A DNA stretch of 64,000 nucleotides, taken from contig NZ_JACEHE010000022.1 of the NCBI RefSeq assembly GCF_013778455.1, forward strand, positions 62,001 through 126,000. The letters are read 5' to 3'. Positions 1 to 8,484 of this stretch are shown here, piece after piece. The notes beneath the pieces were generated by a model. That model made no database searches, was not told where the DNA came from, and worked only from the letters and a program-made list of their open reading frames with translations. The stretch is from Streptomyces himalayensis subsp. himalayensis. Its GTDB lineage: Bacteria > Actinomycetota > Actinomycetes > Streptomycetales > Streptomycetaceae. The translations under genes and the position numbers were made by a program. The first letter of the stretch is position 1. Each line of letters starts with the position of its first letter.

Positions 1-857
1 TCTCCACGACGATCGTCGAGTCGGGCATCGACATCTCCAACGCCAACACGCTGATCGTGGAGCGCGGCGACAACTTCGGCCTCTCGCAGCTGCACCAGCT
101 GCGCGGCCGCGTCGGCCGAGGCCGCGAGCGCGGCTACGCCTACTTCCTCTACCCGCCGGAGAAGCCGCTGACCGAGACCGCCCACGAGCGGCTCGCGACC
201 ATCGCCCAGCACACGGAGATGGGCGCGGGCATGTACGTGGCGATGAAGGACCTGGAGATCCGCGGCGCCGGCAACCTGCTGGGCGGCGAGCAGTCGGGCC
301 ACATCGCGGGTGTCGGCTTCGACCTGTACGTACGCATGGTCGGCGAGGCCGTCGCGGACTACCGGGCGTCGCTGGAGGGCGGTGTCGAGGAGGAGCCGCC
401 GCTCGAGGTCAAGATCGAGCTCCCGGTCGACGCGCACGTCCCGCACGACTACGCGCCGGGCGAGCGCCTGCGCCTGCAGGCCTACCGGGCGATCGCCTCC
501 GTCAACACGGAGGACGACATCAAGTCGGTACGCGAGGAACTGGTCGACCGCTACGGCAAGTTGCCGGAGCCGGTGGAGAACCTGCTGCTGGTGGCGGGGC
601 TGCGCATGCTGGCGCGTGCGTGCGGCGTCGGCGAGATCGTGCTGCAGGGCAACAACATCCGCTTCGCGCCTGTGGAGTTGAGGGAGTCCCAGGAGCTGCG
701 GCTGAAGCGGCTCTACCCGGGCACGGTCATCAAGCCCGCCGTCCACCAGGTGCTGGTGCCCCGGCCGAAGACCGCGAAGGTCGGCGGGAAGCCGCTGGTC
801 GGGAGGGAACTGCTGGGGTGGACCGGGGAGTTCCTGACGTCGATTCTGGGGTCGTAG
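1..857 (+). CDS. mfd: Transcription-repair coupling factor Mfd, C-terminal part (5' truncated by window edge)
   Basis: This is the 3' end of Mfd, the ATPase that removes stalled RNA polymerase from DNA lesions and recruits UvrA. The open frame enters from the left edge in the phase beginning at base 3 and encodes about 284 residues. The first residues carry helicase motifs V and VI of the RecG-like translocase: IVESGIDI and then LHQLRGRVGRG. These are followed by the IRGAGNLLGGEQSGH segment typical of Mfd and RecG. The rest is the C-terminal regulatory (TRCF) domain. The gene ends at a TAG stop. No unusual features are visible; only the start lies outside the window. Confidence 0.95.
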   Translation, partial: STTIVESGIDISNANTLIVERGDNFGLSQLHQLRGRVGRGRERGYAYFLYPPEKPLTETAHERLATIAQHTEMGAGMYVAMKDLEIRGAGNLLGGEQSGHIAGVGFDLYVRMVGEAVADYRASLEGGVEEEPPLEVKIELPVDAHVPHDYAPGERLRLQAYRAIASVNTEDDIKSVREELVDRYGKLPEPVENLLLVAGLRMLARACGVGEIVLQGNNIRFAPVELRESQELRLKRLYPGTVIKPAVHQVLVPRPKTAKVGGKPLVGRELLGWTGEFLTSILGS

Positions 858-863
858 CAGGTA

Positions 864-945
864 TTTACGACTCCGGGTTACGACTCCGCGTCCGGCTCCG
901 CGTTACGGCTCAGGGTTACGGCTCCGGGGGATTTACGACTCCGGG
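864..945. repeat. Degenerate tandem repeat (TTACGACTCCGGG-like) between mfd and tetR
   Basis: About five imperfect copies of a TTACG(A/G)CTCCGGG-type unit fill the gap between the mfd stop and the tetR stop. They run into the last codons of the tetR gene on the minus strand. No stem of terminator quality was found in it. Confidence 0.6.
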
Positions 946-1514
946 GTCGCGCCCGATCGGAACAGCATCCCCGTCAGGGCGCGGAAGACGTCCTCGGGAT
1001 CGCGGTCGCCCACCGGTCCGTCCAGGTTGTGGCTGAGCAGCAGCGTGGCGAAGCCGTGGGCCAGGGACCAGGCGGCCACACCGGCGAGGCGGGCGTCGGG
1101 GCCGCGGCCCGAGGACGGGACGGCGGCCACCGCGGTGCGCAGGCGCTCGCCCGCAAGCGCTCTGGCCGTGGCGAGTTCGAGGTCGTTCTCGCGCAGCAGT
1201 TCCGGTGTGAACATCACCTGGAAGTGGGCCGGGTGCTCGCGCGCGAACCGGACATAGCGCACGCCGGCGTCCCGCAGGTCCTTCGCCTCGTCGAGCGCGG
1301 TGGCCAGCAGTGCGTATCCCTCGGCCGCGATCGCGGTGAGCAGGCCCGTGCGGTCTTTGAAGTGGTGGGCTGGGGCGGCGTGTGACACGCCGGCCCTGCG
1401 GGCAAGGTCGCGCAGGCTCAGCGCGGACGGCCCGTCAGTGGCGATCACATCGAGGGCGGCCGACAGCACGGCCCGCCGCAGGTCGCCGTGGTGGTAGGGG
1501 CGCTGATGGGTCAT
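933..1514 (-). CDS. TetR/AcrR family transcriptional regulator
   Basis: The 193-residue protein has an N-terminal TetR helix-turn-helix (about residues 10-55; the LRDLARRAGVSHAAPAHHF segment spans the recognition helix). A C-terminal ligand and dimerisation domain of the WHG/TetR_C type follows. It is divergent from the SCO6745-family gene at 1634, with a 119 bp shared control region that carries a 35-bp-spaced direct repeat. The likely role is a local repressor of itself and its divergent neighbour; the ligand cannot be read from sequence. The ATG start gives a family-typical N terminus (HHGDLRRAVLSAALDVIA). Confidence 0.88.
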   Translation of the reverse strand: MTHQRPYHHGDLRRAVLSAALDVIATDGPSALSLRDLARRAGVSHAAPAHHFKDRTGLLTAIAAEGYALLATALDEAKDLRDAGVRYVRFAREHPAHFQVMFTPELLRENDLELATARALAGERLRTAVAAVPSSGRGPDARLAGVAAWSLAHGFATLLLSHNLDGPVGDRDPEDVFRALTGMLFRSGATPES

Positions 1515-1533
1515 GCCCAGCAGACTACGCCGT

Positions 1534-1589
1534 ATCTAGGCATTGACAAGTTCTCGCTTGCGCGGGCAATCTAGTCACTGTCAAGTTCT
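1534..1589. promoter_or_regulatory. Divergent control region with a 21-bp direct repeat (candidate TetR operator)
   Basis: Two copies of a 21-bp sequence begin at 1534 and 1569. Both start ATCTAG and end CAAGTTCT, and they differ at only three positions. The first contains TTGACA (1543-1548), a good -35 box for the rightward gene, with CAATCT at 1567-1572 as a possible -10. The placement fits binding sites for the divergently encoded TetR protein, which is an inference. Confidence 0.5.
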
Positions 1590-1633
1590 GCGGGTACGGG
1601 TTACTGGCCGGTGGCGCGACGAGGAGCGAAGCC

Positions 1634-2563
1634 ATGTCCGAGAACGTCAGCAAGGCAAGCGGGACGGTGGCGCAGGCCAAGAGGGCCGAGAGGGCCGAGA
1701 GGGTCGAGCTCGGCCGGGTGCGGCAGATGTGGCATCTGCTGGAGCCCCTGCATGCCGTGCTCTACTACGCGCCCGAGTCCTTCGAGGAGGCGGCAGCACT
1801 CGGTTACGGAACGGACGTCCGATGGCCGAGCTATTTCCCGTTCCGGGCGGCCCCGCTGGGCCAGGTCGGCGCCGAGCGCGTGACCTCCGCGTTCTACAGC
1901 TTCAGCCCGCGGATGGTCGCCGAGTACGTCGATCCGGCATGGCGCATAGCCCGGCCCGGCGACGTGCTGAAGGCGCGGGAGCGGGCGATCGACCGCGCCT
2001 ACCGGGCGATATGGGGTGACCGGGTCGACAGCCCGGAGCTCGCCGAGGCGGCCGTGCTCGCCCGCCGGGCCGCCGAGGCGGCGAACACCGCGGGCCGCCC
2101 CCTCGCCGCGGCCAACGCGGAACTGGCGTGGCCGGAGGCCCCGCATCAGCAGCTGTGGCACGCGGCGACGATCCTGCGCGAGCACCGCGGCGACGGCCAC
2201 CTTGCCGCCCTGCTCATAGCCGGACTGGACCCGACCGAGGCGCTGGTCTCCTTCGCGGGCATCGGAGCGGCGTCCGCCGACACGTTCCGCAGCCGCGGGT
2301 GGGGTGACGAGGAGTGGGGAGCCGCCCGCGAACGGCTCGTGGCACGCGGGCTGTTGGACGAGGACGGCGTGGCCACCGAGGCGGGCCGTGCCCTGCGTGC
2401 GGAGGTGGAGCGGCGCACCGACGAGCTGGGCGCCGGCCCGTGGGGAGCCCTCGGCCCGGATGGCACCGCCCGGCTCGCCGATCTGCTGGGGGAGTTCTGG
2501 GTCGCCGTACTCGGCTCGGGACTGCTCCCGTCGGAGACGACGCTGGGGATCGGGAAGGTGTGA
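1634..2563 (+). CDS. SCO6745-family (SalK-like) protein
   Basis: The 309-residue protein resembles the actinobacterial SCO6745 family: an all-alpha, winged-helix-containing cytosolic protein of unknown biochemical role, often beside TetR or MarR regulators. Supporting segments are VRQMWHLLEPLHAVLYYAPE near the N terminus, a central Ala/Glu-rich helical region, and a C-terminal winged-helix-like part (WGAARERLVARGLLDEDG). The start is supported by GAGGAG about 9 bp upstream of the ATG. It is divergent from the TetR gene and is probably its target. After the stop there is a purine-rich run (GAGGAG/GGGG) to about 2600 and no further gene until 2735. Confidence 0.75.
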   Translation: MSENVSKASGTVAQAKRAERAERVELGRVRQMWHLLEPLHAVLYYAPESFEEAAALGYGTDVRWPSYFPFRAAPLGQVGAERVTSAFYSFSPRMVAEYVDPAWRIARPGDVLKARERAIDRAYRAIWGDRVDSPELAEAAVLARRAAEAANTAGRPLAAANAELAWPEAPHQQLWHAATILREHRGDGHLAALLIAGLDPTEALVSFAGIGAASADTFRSRGWGDEEWGAARERLVARGLLDEDGVATEAGRALRAEVERRTDELGAGPWGALGPDGTARLADLLGEFWVAVLGSGLLPSETTLGIGKV

Positions 2564-2734
2564 GAGGAGGCGAGAGGAGAGGAGGGGAGGGGAGGGGGTG
2601 AGGCGCCCGAGGCATGCCGAAGCGGCCAGGCATGCCGTGCCGCCGTCTGACTGATTCGTCGCCCGAGGGCGGTGTGCTGCGGCATCAGGATGCGGGCTGC
2701 GGCTTGCGTCGAGGCCCGCGTGCTGCGTCGTTCG

Positions 2735-2932
2735 TCAGGGCTGCGGCCGGTCGGATTCGTGCTCCCGGTCCGCCAGCCGCTCGTTCAACTGCTGCTGGAT
2801 CGTGTCCGGATTGTCTTCCCTGTCCCCGTAAGGGTGGCCGCCGGTCCTCTCGTCGGGCTCATGCGCGGTCGTCTCGGAGGCGTGCCCGGCTCTGTGCCGT
2901 CCCTGGCCCTTGAATCTGTCGAAGATGCCCAT
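2735..2932 (-). CDS. Small hydrophilic protein, MGIFDRFKG N terminus
   Basis: The 65-residue protein begins MGIFDRFKGQGRHRAG and is charged throughout. The start at 2932 is chosen because AAGGAG lies 8 bp upstream; the longer frame (ATG 2959) has no ribosome site. The N terminus resembles the short Actinobacteria proteins annotated as Rv0909/MT0933-like antitoxins (MGIFDK/RxKG), but the rest is unlike them and no toxin gene is adjacent. Function unknown; expression is plausible from the strong ribosome-binding site. Confidence 0.55.
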   Translation of the reverse strand: MGIFDRFKGQGRHRAGHASETTAHEPDERTGGHPYGDREDNPDTIQQQLNERLADREHESDRPQP

Positions 2933-3114
2933 GTCAGAGCTCCTTCCGGAGGGATTCAACCCCGACGATACGCCCGAGTTGCGGAGAATGCGCGCCTGTC
3001 CGTCGGCGTGCCCTGAACGCTCCGCCGCTACCGTGGGCCGCCGGAGAACCGCGCCGAAGGGCCGGAAGGCCCTGAAGGAGTGGATATGGGAGCGGGTGTG
3101 GGGAGGGGAGCGCT

Positions 3115-4017
3115 GTGGCGCTCGGGGACATAAGGGACGCAGGAGTTGTGGGGCGGGTGAGCGAGCCGAAGCCGGGCCGCCCGGCCACGGTCGGGTGCCC
3201 GGCCAGGGGTCGCCGACGGGCTGAGGCCACGCGCTGGGCGGCGGTCACCCGGCGCGCCCGGTCGGTGCTTGCCCTGGTCGTGGTCGCGGCGTTCGCCGTG
3301 GGGTGTGACGCCATCGACGTCCCCTCTTCTTCCCACACGTCTTCGCATTCCTCGTCGGGGTCCGGAGCCGGTGTCTCCGACGGGCGTGCTGCCAGTCCCC
3401 TGGAGAACCCGGAGGGGATGAAGCCGGGGCTGGCGCCCATCACCTCGGACGCGGACAGGGGTGAGGCGCTGAAGCTCATCGAGAGGCTGCAGGTCAAGGG
3501 ACGGGGTCCCAAGACGGGTTACGACCGCGACGAGTTCGGCTACGCCTGGATGGACACCGCCGACGGAGTCCCGCTGGCCCGCAACGGCTGCGACACTCGA
3601 AACGATCTTCTGAAGCGTGATGGCCGGGAGCTTCGCTTCCGGTCCGGTTCCGACTGCGTCGTCGTCTCCATGACGCTGCAGGACCCGTACAAGGGCCAGA
3701 GCATCAAGTGGCTCAAGCAGCGGGCTGCCGAGGTGCAGATCGACCACGTGGTGCCGCTGTCGTACAGCTGGCAGATGGGCGCCTCCCGCTGGCCGGAGAG
3801 CAAACGTGAACAGCTCGCCAACGACCCGCTCAATCTCCTCCCCGTCGACGGACCGACGAACAGCAGCAAGGGGGACTCCGGGCCCGCCTCGTGGTTGCCG
3901 CCCAGCAAGCCGATCCGCTGTTCGTACGCGGTGAGGTTCGGGCAGGTGGCGCTCAAGTACGAGATGCCTGTGACGGCGGCGGACAAGCAGATGATGCTCG
4001 CCCGGTGCGGAGGCTGA
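3115..4017 (+). CDS. Secreted lipoprotein with HNH endonuclease (DUF1524/GmrSD C-terminal-like) domain
   Basis: The protein is 300 residues from a GTG start placed 5-7 bp after a GGAGGGGAG site; GTG 3157 is an alternative. After a long Arg-rich leader, a hydrophobic segment (VLALVVVAAFAVGC) ends in a lipobox with Cys64, so export and lipid anchoring are expected. The C-terminal half holds the HNH-type motif: IDHVVPLSYSW (Asp-His), then NDPLNLLPVDGPTNSSKGD and a terminal Cys pair. This is the fold annotated as HNH endonuclease family/DUF1524, widespread as secreted nucleases in Streptomyces. A role in extracellular DNA degradation is inferred from the family. Confidence 0.85.
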   Translation: MALGDIRDAGVVGRVSEPKPGRPATVGCPARGRRRAEATRWAAVTRRARSVLALVVVAAFAVGCDAIDVPSSSHTSSHSSSGSGAGVSDGRAASPLENPEGMKPGLAPITSDADRGEALKLIERLQVKGRGPKTGYDRDEFGYAWMDTADGVPLARNGCDTRNDLLKRDGRELRFRSGSDCVVVSMTLQDPYKGQSIKWLKQRAAEVQIDHVVPLSYSWQMGASRWPESKREQLANDPLNLLPVDGPTNSSKGDSGPASWLPPSKPIRCSYAVRFGQVALKYEMPVTAADKQMMLARCGG

Positions 4018-4248
4018 TCCCGGCCTTGGCGCCACGGAGTTGACGCGGTGGTGCGTGGGCGGGCGAGGCACGGTACGCCGCGCCACGGCAACGTGGCCCC
4101 AAGCCGGAGGCGATCAGTCCGGCAACGGTTCGGTACAACCCGTGACCGGTTGTCCGAGTCGACGGATACGCTCAGCCCTGCACTCGTTCCCGTCCCTGTT
4201 CGAGTGTTCATGTCGTACGTCGTCCTCGTCGAGGATTCAGGAGCAGCC

Positions 4249-4983
4249 ATGCACGGCCACGGCCAACTGCCGCCACCGCGTCATCGCCCCACGCAGGGTG
4301 TGCAGATCACGCTGCGCGTGGTCTTCGTGGCGCTGGCGGTGCTGAGCTGTGGATTCCTCGCCTGGCCTGCCTTGCTGCGGCTTGCCGTCACGACCCGCAG
4401 AAGGCTCGACTGGATCCTGTTCACGGCCAAGGTCGTTCTCGACATCGTCGTCATCACACTCCTCGTCCAGGACCCGGGCGAGGAGGAGTTCACCACCTGG
4501 CGCGGGAACGTCGGGATGGGCATCCTGCTCGTCGGCCTGCTCGTCGTCGTCGCGTACTACCTGGCCGCGGACATACGCCACTACAGCCGGCCGGCGACCG
4601 GGGCCTACGCGCCCGCCACGGGCTACACCCAGCCCCAGGGCGGGTACGGCTACCCGGGGCCGCACCCCCAGCCGTACAACGCGACGACGGTCCCGACCCC
4701 GCAGGCCTCCGCGCCGAGCCCGCCTCCGTCTCAGCCGTCGGCGCCGTTCACCCCTGCGGTGCCCCCCGGGCCGCAACCCCCCGCGCCGGGACGCCCCGCG
4801 CCCGCCCGTATCGACCAGGTCCGCGCCGAACTCGACGAGCTCAGCGACTATCTGCGCAAGCAGGACGGCGGCATGCACAGCGGCGGCATACGTGACGGTG
4901 GCCCGGCCGGCGGCGCCCCGCAGGAGGGCGGCATGCCCGGTGGCGGCCCGCAGGGCGGCTTCCGGCCCGAGGGCGGCAGGTGA
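4249..4983 (+). CDS. Integral membrane protein with Pro/Gly-rich tail, coupled to the kinase gene
   Basis: The protein is 244 residues. ATG 4249 is preferred over a longer upstream frame because AGGAG sits 5 bp before it. Three hydrophobic segments lie in the first ~110 residues, followed by a Pro/Tyr/Gly-rich cytosolic-looking tail (YGYPGPHPQPY) and a Gly/Met repeat region (GGMHSGG, GGMPGGG). The stop overlaps the GTG of the downstream Ser/Thr kinase by four bases (GTGA), so the two are translationally coupled. It may be a membrane partner or substrate of that kinase (inference). No recognised domain. Confidence 0.75.
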   Translation: MHGHGQLPPPRHRPTQGVQITLRVVFVALAVLSCGFLAWPALLRLAVTTRRRLDWILFTAKVVLDIVVITLLVQDPGEEEFTTWRGNVGMGILLVGLLVVVAYYLAADIRHYSRPATGAYAPATGYTQPQGGYGYPGPHPQPYNATTVPTPQASAPSPPPSQPSAPFTPAVPPGPQPPAPGRPAPARIDQVRAELDELSDYLRKQDGGMHSGGIRDGGPAGGAPQEGGMPGGGPQGGFRPEGGR

Positions 4984-6506
4984 CCGTGGCGGCAGGACGC
5001 ATCGTCTCCGGCCGCTACGAACTGTCCGCGCTCCTCGGGCAGGGCGGCATGGGCCAGGTCTGGACGGCCTACGACCAGCGGCTCGACCGGCGCGTCGCCG
5101 TGAAGCTGCTGCGCCCCGACAAGGTCGCCGGGCAGGAGGCCGACGAGCTGCGCCGCCGCTTCATGCGCGAGTGCCGCGTCACTGCGCAGGTCGACCACCC
5201 CGGCCTGGTCACCGTGCACGACGCGGGCAGCGAGGGAGAGGAGCTCTTCCTCGTCATGCAGTACGTGGACGGCGCCGACCTCGCCGACCATCTCGCCGAG
5301 CACTCCCCCTACCCCTGGCAGTGGGCCGTCGCCGTGGCCGCGCAGCTGTGCGCCGCACTCTCCGCGGTGCACGCCGTGCCGATCGTGCACCGCGACCTCA
5401 AGCCGCGGAACGTGATGGTGAAACAGGACGGCACCGTCACCGTCCTCGACCTCGGCGTCGCCTCCGTCATGGACAACGACACCACCCGGCTCACCCACAC
5501 CGGTTCGCCCATCGGCAGCCCCGCCTACATGGCTCCCGAGCAGGCGATGGGCGGTGCCGTCGGCCCGTACACGGACCTGTACGCCCTCGGCGTGGTGCTG
5601 CACGAACTCCTCAGCGGAGACGTGCCGTTCTCCGGAAGCACCGTCCTAGGCGTCCTGCACCGCCACCTCTACGAGCCGCCGCTGCCGGTGCGCCGACTGC
5701 GCCCCGAGGTTCCCGAGGCGCTCGAGGACCTGGTCCTGCGGCTGCTCGCCAAGGACCCCCAGCATCGCCCGGGTTCCGCACAGGACGTCTACGAGAAGCT
5801 GGCCGCGTTGCTGCCCCCGCGCGCGAGCGCCTTCCCCGGAGGACCGCTCGATCCCACGCGCCCCTTCGTCCGCCCGCATGCCCCCTGGCCGGACCGTGCC
5901 GTCACGCCGTCGCCCCAGCCGGCCGCACCCGTCTCTCCGGGCCGGCAGGACGTCGCGGCCGCCGTCGACGAGGTCAAGAAGCTGCTCGGCGAGGGCCGCA
6001 TCACCCAGGCCGTCGACATCCTCGGCGCGATCCTGCCGACAGCCGCCGCTCAGCACGGCGAGCGCTCACCCGTCGTACGGACGCTGCGCAAGCAGTACGC
6101 GGCCACGCTCATGGACGACGGGCAGTATCGCCGCGCGCTGCCCGAGCTGCGCCGTCTCGCCGACGAACGCGCCGCCGAGGCCGGATCCTCCGACCCCGGA
6201 GCACTGCGGTTCCGCTACGACGCGGCCCAGTGCCTGGAGCAGCTCGGCGAAGCCGCCGCCGCGCTCGCCGAGTACCGGTCGCTGCTGCCGTACTACCAGA
6301 ACCAGTACGTGTCCGGAGATCCCGAGCTGCCGCTCGACATCCGCCGCCGCATCGGCCATCTGCTGCTCGCCCTCGGAGACCGGGCCGCCGCCCACGACAC
6401 CCTGGTCCGGCTGCTGCACGACGCGGACAGGGTGCACGGACCCGGCCACCCCTTCCAGGCCGAGATCCACCGGACTCTGCAGTGGCTGGGGCAGGTGCGG
6501 GGCTGA
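4980..6506 (+). CDS. Serine/threonine protein kinase with TPR-like C-terminal region
   Basis: The 508-residue PknB-type kinase has a glycine loop GQGGMGQVW at residues 20-28, ATP-binding Lys42 (AVKLL) and catalytic HRDLKPRN at 137-144. The Mg-binding motif is DLG (157-159) rather than DFG, common in actinobacterial kinases, and APEQ follows. The kinase core ends near residue 285. A Pro-rich linker and a helical, TPR-like region (to 508) follow. There is no transmembrane helix or PASTA domain, so it is probably cytosolic, unlike PknB. It is coupled by GTGA overlap to the membrane protein at 4249. Confidence 0.93.
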   Translation: MTVAAGRIVSGRYELSALLGQGGMGQVWTAYDQRLDRRVAVKLLRPDKVAGQEADELRRRFMRECRVTAQVDHPGLVTVHDAGSEGEELFLVMQYVDGADLADHLAEHSPYPWQWAVAVAAQLCAALSAVHAVPIVHRDLKPRNVMVKQDGTVTVLDLGVASVMDNDTTRLTHTGSPIGSPAYMAPEQAMGGAVGPYTDLYALGVVLHELLSGDVPFSGSTVLGVLHRHLYEPPLPVRRLRPEVPEALEDLVLRLLAKDPQHRPGSAQDVYEKLAALLPPRASAFPGGPLDPTRPFVRPHAPWPDRAVTPSPQPAAPVSPGRQDVAAAVDEVKKLLGEGRITQAVDILGAILPTAAAQHGERSPVVRTLRKQYAATLMDDGQYRRALPELRRLADERAAEAGSSDPGALRFRYDAAQCLEQLGEAAAALAEYRSLLPYYQNQYVSGDPELPLDIRRRIGHLLLALGDRAAAHDTLVRLLHDADRVHGPGHPFQAEIHRTLQWLGQVRG

Positions 6507-6704
6507 GAACGGCTGGCTGAAAGCGGCCGGAGAGCGGCCGAGAGCGGCCGAGAGCGGCCGACGCGCTTGAAAACGGCTGACCAAGGGGTGCCGGAAGTCC
6601 GCGCGAATCGTTGGTCGAATGGGTGGCCGAGAGCGTGGCCACTGCCTACCATCGATCACCGCAAGACTTTGTGCACCGTCGCACAATCTCCTCGGGAGGC
6701 TTCC

Positions 6705-7367
6705 TTGCACCGCCGCCGTCGCCGTATCGCGCTCGCCGTCTCCTCCGCGGCGCTCCTCGCCGCAACACCGCTGCTCACCGCCTGCGGAAACGATGCACGC
6801 CCGGGTGCCGCGGCCGTCGTCGGCGGCGACCGGATCACGGTCGCACAGCTGGAGGGGAGGGTGGCCGAGGTGCGGGACGCCCAGCGGGCGGCCTCCGCCG
6901 ACGAAGCTCAGTACGCGCAGGCCATCGCCGCGACCGGCGGCCTCAGCCGCGACACCCTGCACACCCTGGTGCTGGACCGGGTGGTGCACCGCGCCGCCGC
7001 CGACGCCGGGGTGCGTGTGACGCGCAAGCAGGTCCAGGGCGTCCGGTCGGGCCTCGAACAGCAGGCCGGCGGCGCGAAGCAGCTGGAGGCGGCCTGGCTG
7101 CAGCAGTACAGCGTCGCCCCTGCGCGCGTCGACGAGGCCCTCCGTACCGAGATCGAGGCCCAGGAGCTCGCGAAGCGGCTCGGCGCCGACATGAACACAT
7201 CGGCCGGCCAGGCCACGTTCTGGAAGGCCCTCTCGGACGCGTCGAAGGCGCTCAACATCGACCTCAACCCGCGGTACGGCACCTGGGACGTGGACAAGAG
7301 CCGCCGCGCGGACGCCAAGACGCCATGGATCCGCGAGGTCACGTCGGCCGGGGACAAGCAGGCGTAG
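6705..7367 (+). CDS. SurA N-terminal-like lipoprotein (peptidyl-prolyl isomerase/chaperone family)
   Basis: The 220-residue protein uses a TTG start chosen because GGGAGG lies about 5 bp upstream and the encoded N terminus is a classic lipoprotein signal: HRRRRR, then a hydrophobic stretch, then LLTAC with lipidated Cys. The mature part (VVGGDRITVAQLEGRVAEV) matches the SurA N-terminal/parvulin-chaperone family, with no catalytic parvulin domain visible. The likely role is extracytoplasmic folding of secreted proteins. It precedes mazG by a short gap. Confidence 0.8.
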   Translation: MHRRRRRIALAVSSAALLAATPLLTACGNDARPGAAAVVGGDRITVAQLEGRVAEVRDAQRAASADEAQYAQAIAATGGLSRDTLHTLVLDRVVHRAAADAGVRVTRKQVQGVRSGLEQQAGGAKQLEAAWLQQYSVAPARVDEALRTEIEAQELAKRLGADMNTSAGQATFWKALSDASKALNIDLNPRYGTWDVDKSRRADAKTPWIREVTSAGDKQA

Positions 7368-7413
7368 GCGTAGGCGTCGCGGCGGTGTCGGTGGCGTGGG
7401 TTACGTTCGATGC

Positions 7414-8406
7414 GTGAACGCAACCAGCTCTGAGGACCCCGGCCGTATCGTCCTGCTCACCACCAGCCATCGCGTCGCGCCCGGGCTGCTGTCCTGGCCC
7501 GCCTGGCAGGCGCTCCGCACGGCCGACCGCGTGCTCTGCGCCGACGAGGCGCACCCGCAGCTGCCCTATCTGCGGGACGCGGGCATCGAGGTCGAGCAGG
7601 AGGCCCCCACGGCCCAGGAGCTGGTGGACGCCTGTGCGGGCGGCCGGACGGTGGCCGTCGTCGCCACGGGCGAGGGCGAGCCGCGGCTGACCGACGGACT
7701 GGCGAGGCTGGCCGGCTCGGGCCGTGTGCAGATGCCCGCACTGGAGCTGCTCCCCGGCTCGTACGACCTGCCGGGCGCCCGCCTCCTCGACCTCGTCCAG
7801 GTCATGGACCGCATCCGCACCGAATGCCCCTGGTCGTCGACGCAGACGCACCAGGGCCTCGCCAAGTACGGCATCGAGGAGGCGTACGAACTCGTCGAGG
7901 CGATCGAGTCCGGCGACCGCCACGAGCTGCGGGAGGAGTTGGGCGATGTGCTGCTCCAGGTGGTGTTCCACGCCCGTATAGCGCAGGAGGGCCGCCCGGA
8001 GGACGGATCTGAGGCGTTCTCCATCGATGACGTGGCCGGCACGATCGTCGAGAAGCTCATCCACCGCCACCCCCATGTCTTCGGCGACGACACCGCGGAG
8101 ACGCCCGAGGACGTCAAGGCGCACTGGTTGCGTACGAAGGCGGTGGAGAAGCAGCGGACGTCCGTGACCGAGGGCATCCCGCTGCACCAGCCCGCCCTCG
8201 CGCTCGCCGCCAAGCTCGCGTCGCGCACCCGCACGGCGGGGCTCGACGTCGCGCTCCCGGCCGGCGGCGGCATCGGGTACGAACTACTGGCGCTGGCCAC
8301 GCGAGCGGAGGCGGAGGGCACGGACCCGGAGACCGCCCTGCGGGTGGCGGCCCGCGCCTACCGGGACGCGATCCGCGCCGCGGAAGAGGCGAGGGCCAGG
8401 GGCTGA
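7414..8406 (+). CDS. mazG: Nucleoside triphosphate pyrophosphohydrolase MazG
   Basis: The 330-residue protein hydrolyses (d)NTPs to NMPs and PPi, housecleaning damaged nucleotides. An N-terminal ~100-residue segment resembles part of a tetrapyrrole-methylase fold. The MazG domain follows with CPWSSTQTHQGL, the acidic motif EEAYELVEAIE and EELGDVLLQVVFHARIA, which coordinate Mg2+. The start is taken as GTG 7414: no Shine-Dalgarno is present, and a TACGTT -10-like box lies six bases upstream, which suggests a leaderless mRNA. GTG 7396 is the alternative. Confidence 0.92.
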   Translation: MNATSSEDPGRIVLLTTSHRVAPGLLSWPAWQALRTADRVLCADEAHPQLPYLRDAGIEVEQEAPTAQELVDACAGGRTVAVVATGEGEPRLTDGLARLAGSGRVQMPALELLPGSYDLPGARLLDLVQVMDRIRTECPWSSTQTHQGLAKYGIEEAYELVEAIESGDRHELREELGDVLLQVVFHARIAQEGRPEDGSEAFSIDDVAGTIVEKLIHRHPHVFGDDTAETPEDVKAHWLRTKAVEKQRTSVTEGIPLHQPALALAAKLASRTRTAGLDVALPAGGGIGYELLALATRAEAEGTDPETALRVAARAYRDAIRAAEEARARG

Positions 8407-8484
8407 GCCAGCCGACGGCAAGGGCTGCCACCGCCCCTTTGCCGCTGTCAGCGGTGATGCCCGGACAGCGGATACGGTCGAGAC

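Noticed and set aside
2559..2610. Purine-rich run after the SCO6745-family gene as a possible regulatory or origin element
   Set aside because: It is a simple GAGG/GGGG purine tract without hairpin or repeat symmetry; no support for a function was found.
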